This document shows, one piece after another, positions 35,625 to 45,513 of a stretch of 64,000 nucleotides of DNA; position 1 is the first letter of the stretch; the number at the start of each line of letters is the position of its first letter. The DNA lies in NCBI RefSeq assembly GCF_964199965.1, contig NZ_CAXMZT010000001.1:1-64000 (forward strand), written 5' to 3'. Both the position numbers and the translations under genes were made by a program. The notes under the pieces are model-generated. The model was not told the origin of the DNA. It was given only the letters and a program-made list of their open reading frames with translations, and searched no databases. This DNA is from JAFIFT01 sp020051095 (GTDB lineage Bacteria > Pseudomonadota > Gammaproteobacteria > Legionellales > Legionellaceae).

Positions 35625-36903
35625 GATTCAAGCAATACGCGGAATGAATGATATTCTTCCACAAGATACACCAAAGTGGCAGGCTTTAGAGGCAACAATG
35701 CGACAAGTGCTATCGAGCTATGGCTATGATGAAATACGCACGCCAATAGTTGAGAGTACGAATCTTTTTAAGCGATCAATCGGTGATTTTACGGATATTG
35801 TTGAAAAGGAGATGTATACTTTTACGGATCTAAATGGTGATAGTTTAACGCTTCGACCTGAAGGGACAGCCTCCACCGTTAGAGCTTGTATTGAGCATGG
35901 ATTGTTACATAACCAACAACAAAAATTGTGGTATATTGGCCCCATGTTTCGGCATGAAAAACCTCAGAAAGGTCGGTATCGACAATTCTATCAATTAGGT
36001 GTGGAAATTTATGGTTTTGATGGCATTTCTATTGAGGCTGAAATGCTCCTCCTCTGCCAGCGGTTATGGCAGAAGCTTGATTTACTGGATGATTTGGTGT
36101 TAGAAATCAATTCACTTGGTACAATCCAAGAGCGTCAGTCCTATATCAAGTTGCTTACCACCTATTTTCAAGATCATGCCTATTTGCTCGATGAAGATAG
36201 TATTAGGCGATTAAATCGAAATCCATTGCGCATTCTTGACAGCAAAAATCCTGATATGACTGAGGTTATTAACAATGCGCCAAAATTAATTGATCACCTG
36301 AATGAAGAAAGTAAGAATCATTTTGCACAGTTGTGTGCTGTGCTTGAAAACGTTGGTATAGGTTATCGCGTTAATCCAACGTTGGTTCGAGGATTAGACT
36401 ATTATAATCAAACCGTGTTTGAATGGACAACTAATCTGCTGGGGAGCCAATCAACGGTCTGTGCCGGTGGTCGGTATGATTTATTAGTTGAGCATTTGGG
36501 AGGTAAGCAAACCACTGCCATGGGATTTGCTCTGGGCATGGAGCGATTGATCTTATTGCAAGAAGTAAAACAAAAGAGCTTGCCATCGCAACGCTATCCC
36601 TTAATTTTCTTTATTACAACGACGGATGAAGCAAGAGTCATTGCTTTGCAATTGGCTGAAAAACTGAGAACTCAATTTGCTGATGAAAGCGTCATTGTTA
36701 GCCATGTTTCGACAGGATTAAAAAGTCAGTTTAAAAAGGCAGACAAAAGCCAGGCATACTTGGCGCTAATAATTGGTGAAGAAGAGCTTGAGCAAAATAC
36801 AATCGGAATTAAATTTTTAAGAAAAGATGAACCTCAACAAGTCATTTCACAAAATGACTTGCTACAAGCTGTAGCGAATATTATCCAACAGATCGAGGAG
36901 TAA
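35614..36903 (+). CDS. hisS: Histidyl-tRNA synthetase
   Basis: A 429-residue class II synthetase. Class II motif 2 is seen in GPMFRHEKPQKGRYRQFYQLGVE (quoted in part: FRHEKPQKGRYRQF), the His-specific motifs in LVRGLDYYNQTVFEW and AGGRYDLL, and motif 3 in GFALGMERL. The C-terminal anticodon-binding domain ends the protein. In E. coli ispG separates rodZ from hisS; here the two genes overlap, so ispG is missing from this place. Confidence 0.97.
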   Translation: MSDKIQAIRGMNDILPQDTPKWQALEATMRQVLSSYGYDEIRTPIVESTNLFKRSIGDFTDIVEKEMYTFTDLNGDSLTLRPEGTASTVRACIEHGLLHNQQQKLWYIGPMFRHEKPQKGRYRQFYQLGVEIYGFDGISIEAEMLLLCQRLWQKLDLLDDLVLEINSLGTIQERQSYIKLLTTYFQDHAYLLDEDSIRRLNRNPLRILDSKNPDMTEVINNAPKLIDHLNEESKNHFAQLCAVLENVGIGYRVNPTLVRGLDYYNQTVFEWTTNLLGSQSTVCAGGRYDLLVEHLGGKQTTAMGFALGMERLILLQEVKQKSLPSQRYPLIFFITTTDEARVIALQLAEKLRTQFADESVIVSHVSTGLKSQFKKADKSQAYLALIIGEEELEQNTIGIKFLRKDEPQQVISQNDLLQAVANIIQQIEE

Positions 36904-36906
36904 GCC

Positions 36907-37572
36907 ATGTCAACCTATGTGACTGAAGAAGAACAAATTGAACAGATAAAAAAATGGTGGAGTAAACATGGCAATACCATTTCAACCATTGTATTAATCC
37001 TTGTTGTTTGTTTTGCTGGGTATCGATACTGGCAATGGCACAATCAAAAGGTTTCAATTCAAGCCTCTTCGCTTTATGAGCAAATGTTAGTGGCTTATAC
37101 TAATCAGGACAATAAAGCACTTGTTTCGAGGGCGAATAAATTAGTAGAAAATCACCAAGGAACAGTTTATGGCGACGCCGCTAATTTAACCTTAGCTAAA
37201 GTTGCGACCGAGAAAAAAAGCTATGATCAAGCTGTTTCTCGTTTGAATGCTGTGATTAAAAATAATAAAAATAGTGCACTCACGCAAATTGCCAAGTTAC
37301 GTCTGGCTCGGGTGTTGGTTGCGCAAAAGAATTATCAATCAGCGCTTAATGCTATTGGCACAATTTCTAATGATAGCTATCGGCCTTTGGTTAGTGAGTT
37401 GCGCGGTGATATCTATTCAGCAATGGGTGAATTTGAAAAGGCTAAAGTTGCCTATGAAGATGCGCTGTCAACAACCCGAAAGCAAAATGTCGGTAATTTA
37501 TTTTTAGAAATGAAATCAAATGATGTTGCAAGGTTACAATTGTCCGAGCAAGCAAGTATAAAAACCGTCTAA
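36907..37572 (+). CDS. yfgM: YfgM-like ancillary SecYEG translocon subunit
   Basis: A 221-residue protein with an N-terminal membrane helix (residues 22-41, ISTIVLILVVCFAGYRYW) after a short cytosolic stretch, then a periplasmic TPR region. It matches the YfgM/TPR_21 family, which binds PpiD at the translocon. It sits between hisS and bamB, its usual place, with a 3-bp gap after hisS. Confidence 0.88.
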   Translation: MSTYVTEEEQIEQIKKWWSKHGNTISTIVLILVVCFAGYRYWQWHNQKVSIQASSLYEQMLVAYTNQDNKALVSRANKLVENHQGTVYGDAANLTLAKVATEKKSYDQAVSRLNAVIKNNKNSALTQIAKLRLARVLVAQKNYQSALNAIGTISNDSYRPLVSELRGDIYSAMGEFEKAKVAYEDALSTTRKQNVGNLFLEMKSNDVARLQLSEQASIKTV

Positions 37573-37600
37573 TTAGTTAATAACTTAACGAGAACAAATA

Positions 37601-38770
37601 ATGATGAAACTGTTGTATCGAAAAATCACTTTAGCCAGTTTGATTATCCCATTAACATCCTGTACTTATGTCGATAATTATATGCTTGGGAAAGACAATA
37701 CCCCCGAACCGAAGACGCTTCCGATGATGACGCAGCGATCGGATTTAACTAAAAAGTGGGAAGTTCCTATTGGAAAAGAGAAGAATATTTCCACGCTTGA
37801 GAAGACGACACCCGTGGTCAATAAAAAAATTATCTATGCTGTGAGCGGTCAAGGCGTGGTTAAAGCAATCCAAGAAGGGAATGGGAAAATACTATGGCAG
37901 TCTAATTTATCCCAACCGATTGTTAGCGGTCCCACGGTATCTGATAACTTTATTGCGCTTACCACAAATGACGCCAAACTACATCTCCTTAAAAAATCCG
38001 ACGGTAGCAAACTTTGGCAAACACAGTTGTCCAATGATATGTTGGCAAAGCCCTTGATAGCGAAAAATAAAGTCATTGCCAAAACAGTTGATGGTTTTTT
38101 ATACGCATTTGATGTCAAAAACGGTGAAAAATTATGGTCAGTGGATCATGGTGCGCCAGATATCATCTTAAAAGCGAGTTCAAGTCCTGTGCTTGCCAAT
38201 AATCAATATGTCCTTTCCGCCTTTTCAGACGGCAAGGTTGAAGCGATTGATATTGCAACAGGTCGATCATTATGGCAAGGTCGAATTGCCTTTCCCAAAG
38301 GCGCAAGTGATATTGAGCAGTTAGTTGACGTGGATGCCGATCCCATCATTGAAAATGATACCGCCTACTTCGCAGCTTTTCAGGGAGCAGTTGGCGCTTT
38401 ATCTTTACAAACAGGTCAGTTTAAATGGCGACGAAATGCTTCTGTTTATAAAGACATCGCTGTGGATCGGAGTAACTTATACTACGTTGATAGCAATGAT
38501 GTAATTTGGTCATTAGATAAACAAAGCGGTCGAGTTAATTGGAAACAACCTCAGCTAATGCATCGTGGTTTAAGCGCACCGGTCGTGGCAAATAATCAGT
38601 TATTTGTTACCGATAAAACAGGCTTGGTCCATGGCTTATCCTTGCGAACGGGCGTTTTTACGGCACGCGTCAATGCGCAGGCTAAATCGTCTGTTGCACC
38701 AGTTGTCGCAGATGATAGTTTATTAATTCAAACAACATCTGGTTATTTAAGCCGGTACTCAGTAGGATAA
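37601..38770 (+). CDS. bamB: Outer membrane protein assembly lipoprotein BamB
   Basis: A 389-residue lipoprotein of the BAM complex that inserts beta-barrel proteins. The signal peptide ends in the lipobox LTSC (Cys near residue 21). Repeated PQQ-like beta-propeller blades carry the G-x-x-LW pattern: GNGKILWQSNLS, SDGSKLWQTQLS, KNGEKLWSVDHG, ATGRSLWQGRIA. der begins 2 bp after the stop. Confidence 0.94.
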   Translation: MMKLLYRKITLASLIIPLTSCTYVDNYMLGKDNTPEPKTLPMMTQRSDLTKKWEVPIGKEKNISTLEKTTPVVNKKIIYAVSGQGVVKAIQEGNGKILWQSNLSQPIVSGPTVSDNFIALTTNDAKLHLLKKSDGSKLWQTQLSNDMLAKPLIAKNKVIAKTVDGFLYAFDVKNGEKLWSVDHGAPDIILKASSSPVLANNQYVLSAFSDGKVEAIDIATGRSLWQGRIAFPKGASDIEQLVDVDADPIIENDTAYFAAFQGAVGALSLQTGQFKWRRNASVYKDIAVDRSNLYYVDSNDVIWSLDKQSGRVNWKQPQLMHRGLSAPVVANNQLFVTDKTGLVHGLSLRTGVFTARVNAQAKSSVAPVVADDSLLIQTTSGYLSRYSVG

Positions 38771-38772
38771 CG

Positions 38773-40176
38773 ATGGAACCAGTTGTTGTATTAGTTGGTC
38801 GCCCCAATGTTGGCAAATCAACATTGTTTAACGGCCTTACCCGTTCACGGGATGCTTTAGTCGCTGATTTTCCGGGGTTGACCCGTGATAGACAATATGG
38901 GCATGTGACATTGGGTGAGCGTCCATTTATCATTGTTGATACCGGTGGTATCGGTGTGGATGATGCAGCAGTGGATACCCTGATGAGTCGCCAATCAACC
39001 CAGGCTCTGCAAGAAGCCGATGTCATCCTTTTTGTGGTGGATGGACGCAGCGGGTTGTCACCCATTGATAGCGATATTGCGAATCAACTTCGGCGGATGA
39101 ATAAACCTGTCATTCTCGGTGTTAACAAAACCGATGGCATGCAAGAAGATGTTGCCTTGGGTGAGTTTGCTCATCTTGGATTTAATCATGTTGTCCCTCT
39201 GGCAGCATCGCATGGGCGTGGATTGCAGGATTTAGTTTATCAATGTGAGTCGTTATTTCCACCCGAACCCACTGAATCTGAAGATACGACCCTTAAGTTA
39301 GACAAAGAGGCAATTGTCATTGCTTTCATCGGACGACCCAATGTGGGTAAATCAACCCTAGTCAATCGAATTCTTGGTGAAGAGCGTGTAGTTGTCTATG
39401 ATATGCCTGGAACTACCCGAGACAGCATTCGTATTCCGTTCTCACGTAACCAACAATCCTATATCTTAATTGATACGGCAGGGGTGCGTAAAAGAGGGCG
39501 CATACAGCAATCAATTGAAAAATTCTCGGTGATTAAATCGCTGCAAGCCATTGATGAAGCAAACGTTTGCTTGCTGGTTATTGACGCTCGTGAAGGGGTT
39601 ACAGAACAAGATCTCCACATGGCTGGCTTTATCGTTGAGTCGGGTCGTGCCATTGTCATTGTTGTCAATAAATGGGATGGGCTGGATGAGGAGAGCAAGG
39701 ACAAAGTCAAGCAAGATATTGAAAGACGGTTACCTTTTTTAACTTATGCTAAAAAACGGTTTGTGTCGGCGTTGCATGGTAGTAACGTTGGTTTATTATA
39801 TGCCGATATTCATGAAGCATATGATTCAGCCAATATGGCGCTATCCACATCAAAGCTAACACGACTATTACAAGATATGGTTAGCCAACATCAACCGCCA
39901 CTCGTCAAAGGACGTCGAATAAAATTGCGATATGCTCATGCGGGTGGACACAATCCACCGACCATTGTCATCCATGGCAATCAATTAAATGATTTACCTG
40001 ATAGCTATAAGCGCTATTTAGCAAACCAATTCACGGAACAACTAAATCTTGTTGGAACCCCCGTTAAAATTTCGTTTAAAACGGGAGACAATCCTTTTAA
40101 AAATAAGAAAAATGAACTTACTCCTCGACAACAACGCAAAAAGAAACGTTTGATTTCAAGGCGTTATAAAAAATAG
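38773..40176 (+). CDS. der: Ribosome-associated GTPase Der (EngA)
   Basis: A 467-residue double-GTPase required for 50S assembly. G domain 1: GRPNVGKSTLFN, DTGG, NKTD. G domain 2: GRPNVGKSTLVN, DTAGVRKRG, NKWD. The C-terminal KH-like domain begins near 360. The basic tail (RQQRKKKRLISRRYKK) is typical. It closes the hisS-yfgM-bamB-der run. Confidence 0.97.
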   Translation: MEPVVVLVGRPNVGKSTLFNGLTRSRDALVADFPGLTRDRQYGHVTLGERPFIIVDTGGIGVDDAAVDTLMSRQSTQALQEADVILFVVDGRSGLSPIDSDIANQLRRMNKPVILGVNKTDGMQEDVALGEFAHLGFNHVVPLAASHGRGLQDLVYQCESLFPPEPTESEDTTLKLDKEAIVIAFIGRPNVGKSTLVNRILGEERVVVYDMPGTTRDSIRIPFSRNQQSYILIDTAGVRKRGRIQQSIEKFSVIKSLQAIDEANVCLLVIDAREGVTEQDLHMAGFIVESGRAIVIVVNKWDGLDEESKDKVKQDIERRLPFLTYAKKRFVSALHGSNVGLLYADIHEAYDSANMALSTSKLTRLLQDMVSQHQPPLVKGRRIKLRYAHAGGHNPPTIVIHGNQLNDLPDSYKRYLANQFTEQLNLVGTPVKISFKTGDNPFKNKKNELTPRQQRKKKRLISRRYKK

Positions 40177-40210
40177 TCTTAAGGAATATGTTCAGTTCAA
40201 CCAAATAGGC

Positions 40211-40234
40211 GCGTAGTAACTACGCTTACTTTTT
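40211..40234 (+). terminator. Terminator-like hairpin after der
   Basis: GCGTAG (40211-40216) and CTACGC (40220-40225) form a short stem with a 3-nt loop, 35 nt beyond the der stop, followed by TTACTTTTT. The T run is interrupted, so the terminator may be weak. Confidence 0.5.
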
Positions 40235-40366
40235 GAAACGATCTTGATTTTGAACTATCTAATCGGCTCATTGGCCTTGATTGTTTATGGCAATGAAACC
40301 AGAACAATGGCTGTTCTAGCCAGAAATATTCTGGGATTTGTTATTTAATATTGTTGAAGCATCGTT

Positions 40367-40997
40367 ATGATAAACTATCTATTCGATAGTAGATATCGCT
40401 CGATTTTATGCTTAAATGGTGATTTGCCAGAGGCATCCTTTTTTCGACAGCAGCAGTTACCTGTTATCGCTGCAGACGGGGCAGCAAATCATTTAAAGAA
40501 GATGAGATTATCACCAGAAATCATCATTGGCGATCTGGATAGTATTCATGCGGCCTTGCGTAATAATCATCCTGTCTTGTTTGAACCATGCCAAAATAGC
40601 TCAGATTTTCAAAAATCGATGCATTATTTACATCAACAAAACCTTCTTCCGGCAATTATTGTTGGCATGAACGGCGGGTATTTGGACCATATTCTTAACA
40701 ATATTAATATCTTTATGGCAACAAATAGTCTTTTTTACGCCCCCCCTACTTCTTGGATTCGTTATAAAAAAAGGTCAATCAGAGCAATTGACACTGCCAA
40801 TCGATACTAAACTATCGCTTTTTGGCATCCCCAGTGCGAACATTAGTTCAATCGGGTTGAAATGGGAGTTAAAGGAGTTTAACTTAGCGTTTCCGGGGCA
40901 AACGTCGTGTTTTAATCGGAATATACTCAATACTATTCAACTGGAAATTCATGACGGCGTTGTGCTGGTGATGGTCTATGAAAAACCGATGACGTGA
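40367..40997 (+). pseudogene. Thiamine pyrophosphokinase, frameshifted at a run of seven C
   Basis: The first frame (40367-40810) encodes the N-terminal TPK domain: VIAADGAANHL, GDLDSI and NGGYLDHIL match the diphosphate-transfer and thiamine-site motifs. At CCCCCCC (40740-40746) the frame breaks. The frame one base later continues as GFVIKKGQSEQLTLP, then LSLFGIPSANISSIGLKWEL, the C-terminal TPK domain, to a stop at 40997. Removing one C gives a continuous 209-residue protein of normal length. The enzyme converts thiamine and ATP to thiamine diphosphate, the cofactor of the E1 enzyme encoded at 15.4-17.5 kb. This may be a true mutation, slippage at the C run, or a sequencing error. Confidence 0.85.
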
Positions 40998-41156
40998 GTT
41001 AAATATCCTATGAATATGCCCAATAATATAACAATGTGGTATAATAAACATAAGAAGATGAGTAGCGATTGATAACAATGCCGACATATGGGTTATTTCT
41101 TCACATTTTTCAGTTCAATTCTATGATTGAAATAGATAACTACTTAGGATAATAAC

Positions 41157-42455
41157 ATGATGCCTGCTACAAGCGATATTATGAGTGGGGATGATATCAC
41201 TGCCCATTACCTTGATGCCGAGGATCCATCCTTTAAAATTTTTCGCTACCAAAATGTTGTCTACGCTGTTCGCTTTGATAGCCAGCATTCTGCACCCATT
41301 GCTAGTGTGGAATTGTGGAAAAGTAATAAATCATTGAATAAAAGCTACAGACCCTCAGAGGCAATCATAGGCATGGGGGTTGAGGGAGTGGTTTATAAAA
41401 AAACGGATGACAAGGCCATTAAAAGAACAAGGCATAACAGTGCATATACTGATGAAGGAATACACAATCTTCATCGTATCAACCACCGTCTACTAGAGCA
41501 AAAGTTTATGCTCTCCACCCATAAAATTGATCAGTATTTTGTCTTAGGACTGTGGAATACGAAAGCCAATAACAACGTAGTCTTTAACATGCCCAGGTTA
41601 ATTCCAGGGGAACCGAAGGATCCTGATGCAGTGGATAAATGGGTCATAGCCCTTAAAAAGTTAAATGAGTTAGGCTATTCTCACCCAGATTTAGCCGATA
41701 ATTGTGATCATGATAGTCGGCAAAATATCATGTACACATCCGATGGTTTAAGGCTAATCGACCTTGACTTTGGTCTGTTTCATTATAATAATCCCACGGC
41801 TTATACACAAAATATGAGCGAGGACGACTCAAGAACAATTAATGGTAATGATCAATGGATATACATATATAACCACTTAAAAAGTAATAAAAGTGCGTGG
41901 CGATGGGCGGTAAGATCCTTCTATTATTCCAATCCCGGATGGTCCTTATCAAAATCTCCCATCAAATTGTTAGAACGGGTAGAACAAAACGTCATTCTGT
42001 TACCAAAAGACGTTATTGATGAACTAAAATCACATAAAGAGTTGTTACTTACCCAACACAAGACGAATTCCAGAGTAGCTGTTCGTGAGTATCTAGAAGG
42101 CAGATTGAGCAACCGACAGCATTCTTTTCATGAAGTGAGTTCAGCTGATTTTGCTCTCTCGGAATTTCAAGAGCAGTATAGCGGGTTAAAAGGAGATGCG
42201 CTTAAGCGATCGTTACTTAAAGAGCTCAAAGATTCATTAGAAAAAGTAAATTCAGCAAGCGAGATAGAAGCAATTAAAAAGGAATTTGTTACGTCGGGTA
42301 AAATGAAAGTCATTGACACAGCCCAGGGTAGAACAACTTACTTTTTAAGTGTTTTTGGTTTAAAAACTGATTCTCATCGAGCCGTTGACAAACTTTTTCA
42401 AAGTGCCCATAAAAGAATAGAATCGACCCAATCAAAGGGCCCAAAGATAAGTTAA
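41157..42455 (+). CDS. Protein-kinase-like protein, possible secreted effector
   Basis: A 432-residue protein with the landmarks of a eukaryotic-like kinase. Glycine loop: IIGMGVEGVVYKK (70-82). ATP-binding Lys: DKAIKR (Lys89). Catalytic loop: SHPDL (His176, Asp178), with an inserted stretch before the loop Asn in RQNIMY (Asn190). Metal-binding DFG: LIDLDFGLF (Asp204). HPD instead of HRD marks a divergent kinase. Residues 1-65 and the helical part after 270 are outside the core; the tail reads ESTQSKGPKIS. A TATAAT box lies at 41040 and AGGA precedes the start. No operon partner is apparent. Targets cannot be inferred; an export signal has not been shown. Confidence 0.7.
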   Translation: MMPATSDIMSGDDITAHYLDAEDPSFKIFRYQNVVYAVRFDSQHSAPIASVELWKSNKSLNKSYRPSEAIIGMGVEGVVYKKTDDKAIKRTRHNSAYTDEGIHNLHRINHRLLEQKFMLSTHKIDQYFVLGLWNTKANNNVVFNMPRLIPGEPKDPDAVDKWVIALKKLNELGYSHPDLADNCDHDSRQNIMYTSDGLRLIDLDFGLFHYNNPTAYTQNMSEDDSRTINGNDQWIYIYNHLKSNKSAWRWAVRSFYYSNPGWSLSKSPIKLLERVEQNVILLPKDVIDELKSHKELLLTQHKTNSRVAVREYLEGRLSNRQHSFHEVSSADFALSEFQEQYSGLKGDALKRSLLKELKDSLEKVNSASEIEAIKKEFVTSGKMKVIDTAQGRTTYFLSVFGLKTDSHRAVDKLFQSAHKRIESTQSKGPKIS

Positions 42456-42662
42456 TATGTCGCATCAAGCGAAGGCAATTTCGTACCAGATAGTCATAGC
42501 AATACTAATCTAGTAAGGAGCAGCCTAGATGGCTATCTGAAAAAATATCAACCTTATGATTAACGCACAAATACAAATTATGAGTTTCTCACCGTAATGA
42601 TATTTAGTTCTCGGAGTTTTTATTACCGGATGGTCCGCAGTCCTCTCGTTAGATTATGTATC

Positions 42663-43073
42663 TTAAATCAACGTCCAATCTAAATAAGACAAGGGAATAC
42701 GAACAAAATCGCGTTCACGATAACGAGGATGGGGAAGCGTGAGTTTGGGGTGATGCATGGATTTCTCACCATAAATTATAAGGTCGACATCAATTTTTCT
42801 TGCGCCCCATCGTCGCTTTCTTACTCGGCCTTGGTATTTCTCAATTTTTTGACAGAGTGCTAGTAAATTCAAAGGCATTATTCGAGTTTTTATATGAACA
42901 ACTGTATTGATAAACTTGGGCTGATTTTTTAAACCGATAGCGGGGTTACAATAAAATGGTGCTACTTGAATGACATGGCTATGGGGAAGGTTTTTCAGAT
43001 GTTTAATCGCTGTCCGTATTTGCCGATTAGGCGTTGCCAAATTGCTGCCTAGGGCGATGTAACAATCAATCAT
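42663..43073 (-). CDS. folK: Short 6-hydroxymethyl-7,8-dihydropterin pyrophosphokinase
   Basis: HPPK transfers pyrophosphate from ATP to 6-hydroxymethyl-dihydropterin in folate synthesis. Motifs: YIALGSNLATP at the start, NPAIGLKNQPKFINTVV, the signature RWGARKIDVDLIIYG, and LPHPRYRERDFV. At 136 residues it is shorter than the usual 155-165, missing part of the C-terminal end, but all catalytic motifs are in place. It overlaps pcnB by 8 bp, the classical pcnB-folK pair. Confidence 0.93.
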   Translation of the reverse strand: MIDCYIALGSNLATPNRQIRTAIKHLKNLPHSHVIQVAPFYCNPAIGLKNQPKFINTVVHIKTRIMPLNLLALCQKIEKYQGRVRKRRWGARKIDVDLIIYGEKSMHHPKLTLPHPRYRERDFVRIPLSYLDWTLI

Positions 43074-44418
43074 CCTTTATCTCTCGTTTAATAGGTGCGC
43101 GGCGGCGACGTCTTTTTTTTCCAGGACTTCCTTGCATTTTTGCAATCATGGCTTCTTTATCTTCATGGCTTGCCTCTTGAAACGTTGTCCACCAATCCGC
43201 TATATCCATGTCCGCATCCCCAGCTAAAGCACGTATGGCCAGAAAATCATAAGCTGCACGGAAGCGAGGATGATTTAGTAATTGAAAAGCGCGGTTGCCG
43301 ACTCGTTTGGTAAAACGATATTGAAGTAGCCAGATCTCACGGATGACAATGGTGAAACGCTTGGGAATGGCAATGAGTTGGCACTGATTGCTCAATACGT
43401 CACTCATGGACTTTTCTAAAGCAACCAAAGGCTCTTGACCCTCAGCAACCATTTTTTCGGCAAGTGCTATCAAGGGGAACCAAAGAATGATTGCAAAAAT
43501 AAAGGCAGGTGTTACGGGTTTATTTTCATGAATTCGCCGGTCAGTATTCTCTAACGCAATTTGAATCAATGTCCGTTGATTTGCAAACTGTTTGTCGACG
43601 TCAGCTGTTTGGGGTAAGAGCAATTGGTATAACCCAAATTGAACGGTTAATTGATGAGCCTTTAGTGCATGGCCACATTGATAAAGTTTGGTAATTTCAT
43701 CAAATAATCGAGAAGGAGAAACATGTTGAATCAAGTGGATCAATGAATGGATAGGCTTGGCTGTGGCTTCATCCATGTCAAATTCAAGTTTGGCAGAAAA
43801 TCGTAGGGCTCTTAACATTCTGACGGGATCTTCTTTATAACGTGTTTGCGCATCGCCAATGATATGGATGGTTTTATCGCGCAAGTGCTGATAACCACCC
43901 GTCAGATCAATGATTGCAGATTGATTAATATCATAGAGGAGGGCGTTGATAGTGAAATCACGCCGCCATATGTCTTCTTCCATCGTACCAAACACATTGT
44001 CTTGAATGAGCATACCTTTTTCATTGGCTTTTAAATTATCATGCAGTGTTGCGCTCGCACGGAAAGTGGCTACTTCTATCACCTCACGATAAAACAAGAT
44101 ATGGACGATTTTAAAACGACGTCCTATGATACGAGCGTTGCGAAATAGCTTTTTGATTTGTTGGGGAGTAGCATTGGTTGTGATATCAAAATCTTTAGGG
44201 ACTTTGCGTAACAGTAAGTCGCGCACACTACCGCCAACAAGATAGGATTCATAACCGGCAGTGTTTAAACGATTCAGCACTTTTAAGGCATTCTCGCTAA
44301 TGTCCGTTTTTGATAAGCAGTGTTGCGTGCGGGGTATGATATGTTCATCCTTAATGACTTTTTTCTTAGGATGTGCACGCTTCAAAATTTTTCGAAAATA
44401 ACTAAAGATGGTAGGCAC
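43066..44418 (-). CDS. pcnB: Poly(A) polymerase I PcnB
   Basis: A 450-residue class II nucleotidyltransferase that adds poly(A) tails marking RNAs for decay. Motifs: YLVGGSVRDLLLRKVPKDFD with the catalytic Asp pair, RRFKIVHILF, RRDFTINALLYD and EDPVRMLRALRFSAKL. The long C-terminal domain and a basic tail (KKRRRRRAPIKRE) distinguish it from CCA-adding enzymes. It starts at 44418 without a clear ribosome site and leads into folK. Confidence 0.93.
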   Translation of the reverse strand: MPTIFSYFRKILKRAHPKKKVIKDEHIIPRTQHCLSKTDISENALKVLNRLNTAGYESYLVGGSVRDLLLRKVPKDFDITTNATPQQIKKLFRNARIIGRRFKIVHILFYREVIEVATFRASATLHDNLKANEKGMLIQDNVFGTMEEDIWRRDFTINALLYDINQSAIIDLTGGYQHLRDKTIHIIGDAQTRYKEDPVRMLRALRFSAKLEFDMDEATAKPIHSLIHLIQHVSPSRLFDEITKLYQCGHALKAHQLTVQFGLYQLLLPQTADVDKQFANQRTLIQIALENTDRRIHENKPVTPAFIFAIILWFPLIALAEKMVAEGQEPLVALEKSMSDVLSNQCQLIAIPKRFTIVIREIWLLQYRFTKRVGNRAFQLLNHPRFRAAYDFLAIRALAGDADMDIADWWTTFQEASHEDKEAMIAKMQGSPGKKRRRRRAPIKREIKDD

Positions 44419-44645
44419 CTAGAGTAATATTAAACGATGTATTATAACGCCTAAAATGTTAAAAATAAATCGTCACGGCAATCTAATTGTGAGTATTATG
44501 TGCTTGATTCAATCCTTGAATTATTAGAAAAAAAGATTTATCTTCTCAAAATTTCAATTACTGTTTCATACATCTCTTAGAAGAATATGCGTGAAGCGCT
44601 ACAAGCGTCTATTTTGTTTTTATTATTAATATAGGTTATTCAAAT

Positions 44646-45509
44646 ATGTTATTGAGCATGACGGGATTTGCCACTTATCAGATGGACTTGGCGGAAGTCT
44701 TACTCACATGGGAATTTAAGACAGTGAATCATCGGTACCAGGATTTGACGATTCGGTTGCCGGATGCGTATCGCTCTTTAGAAGGACTGTTGCGTGAGAG
44801 GGTTAAATCTAAAATTTCACGCGGAAAAGTTGATATTCAACTAAAATTAAAAGAAAAGCAGGTGAAAAACAATTACTTAGCGATCGATATAATGCGCGTT
44901 AAGAAAATTGTTGAACAGGTGAATGAAGTGAGTGAACAAGTAAACGAGATAGGACAATTGAGCTGGGATACATTATTGACCTTACCCGATATATTAATTG
45001 AGCATGAGGCTCAACTTGTGTCGGAAGAGACGCTAGTCGATTCATTCGAACAAGGCTTAAAACGGCTATGGGACAGCCGTCGTCAAGAGGGGCAATTTTT
45101 GCAAACGATCATCGCAGAGCGACTTGTTTGTTTATTGGATCTGCAAAAAAACATTGCTAATAAAGTCCACGCATTGAATTCTCATCTGAAAGCAAAATTA
45201 GAAGGTAGGCTTGCTGAACTGTCGATTACTATCGGAGACGATCGGCTTATGCAAGAGGTTGCTTTGATGTTAACCAAAATGGATGTGGCTGAGGAGTTAG
45301 ATAGGATTGAAAGTCATTGCCAACAAATTGAATTGGCAATGAAGATGAAAGAACCCGTTGGTAGGCGGTTGGATTTCTTAATGCAGGAATTAAATCGGGA
45401 AATTAATACCCTTAGTGTTAAAATAGATGATGCAGATGTTCGTAAACAAACGGTTGAGATGAAAGTCTTAATTGAACAAATGCGTGAACAAATTCAAAAT
45501 GTCGAGTGA
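44646..45509 (+). CDS. yicC: YicC-family endoribonuclease/stress protein
   Basis: A 287-residue YicC protein. Family hallmarks are the N-terminal MTGFATYQ, EFKTVNHRYQDLTIRLPD, RGKVDIQL and the C-terminal VGRRLDFLMQELNREINTLSVK. E. coli YicC has been linked to RNA decay. It overlaps or abuts gmk, a common arrangement. Confidence 0.95.
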   Translation: MLLSMTGFATYQMDLAEVLLTWEFKTVNHRYQDLTIRLPDAYRSLEGLLRERVKSKISRGKVDIQLKLKEKQVKNNYLAIDIMRVKKIVEQVNEVSEQVNEIGQLSWDTLLTLPDILIEHEAQLVSEETLVDSFEQGLKRLWDSRRQEGQFLQTIIAERLVCLLDLQKNIANKVHALNSHLKAKLEGRLAELSITIGDDRLMQEVALMLTKMDVAEELDRIESHCQQIELAMKMKEPVGRRLDFLMQELNREINTLSVKIDDADVRKQTVEMKVLIEQMREQIQNVE

Positions 45510-45513
45510 GAGG

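Noticed and set aside
40230..40350. Hydrophobic 40-codon frame between der and the TPK gene
   Set aside because: No start codon with a ribosome site at its beginning and no family resemblance; may be chance.
42456..42662. Gap between the kinase-like gene and folK
   Set aside because: Checked for tRNA, hairpins and small genes; nothing convincing was seen.
44419..44645. Gap between pcnB and yicC as a possible RNA gene
   Set aside because: AT-rich divergent promoter region; AAGCGCTACAAGCGT near 44595 is a short repeat only and no stable fold or tRNA was recognised.
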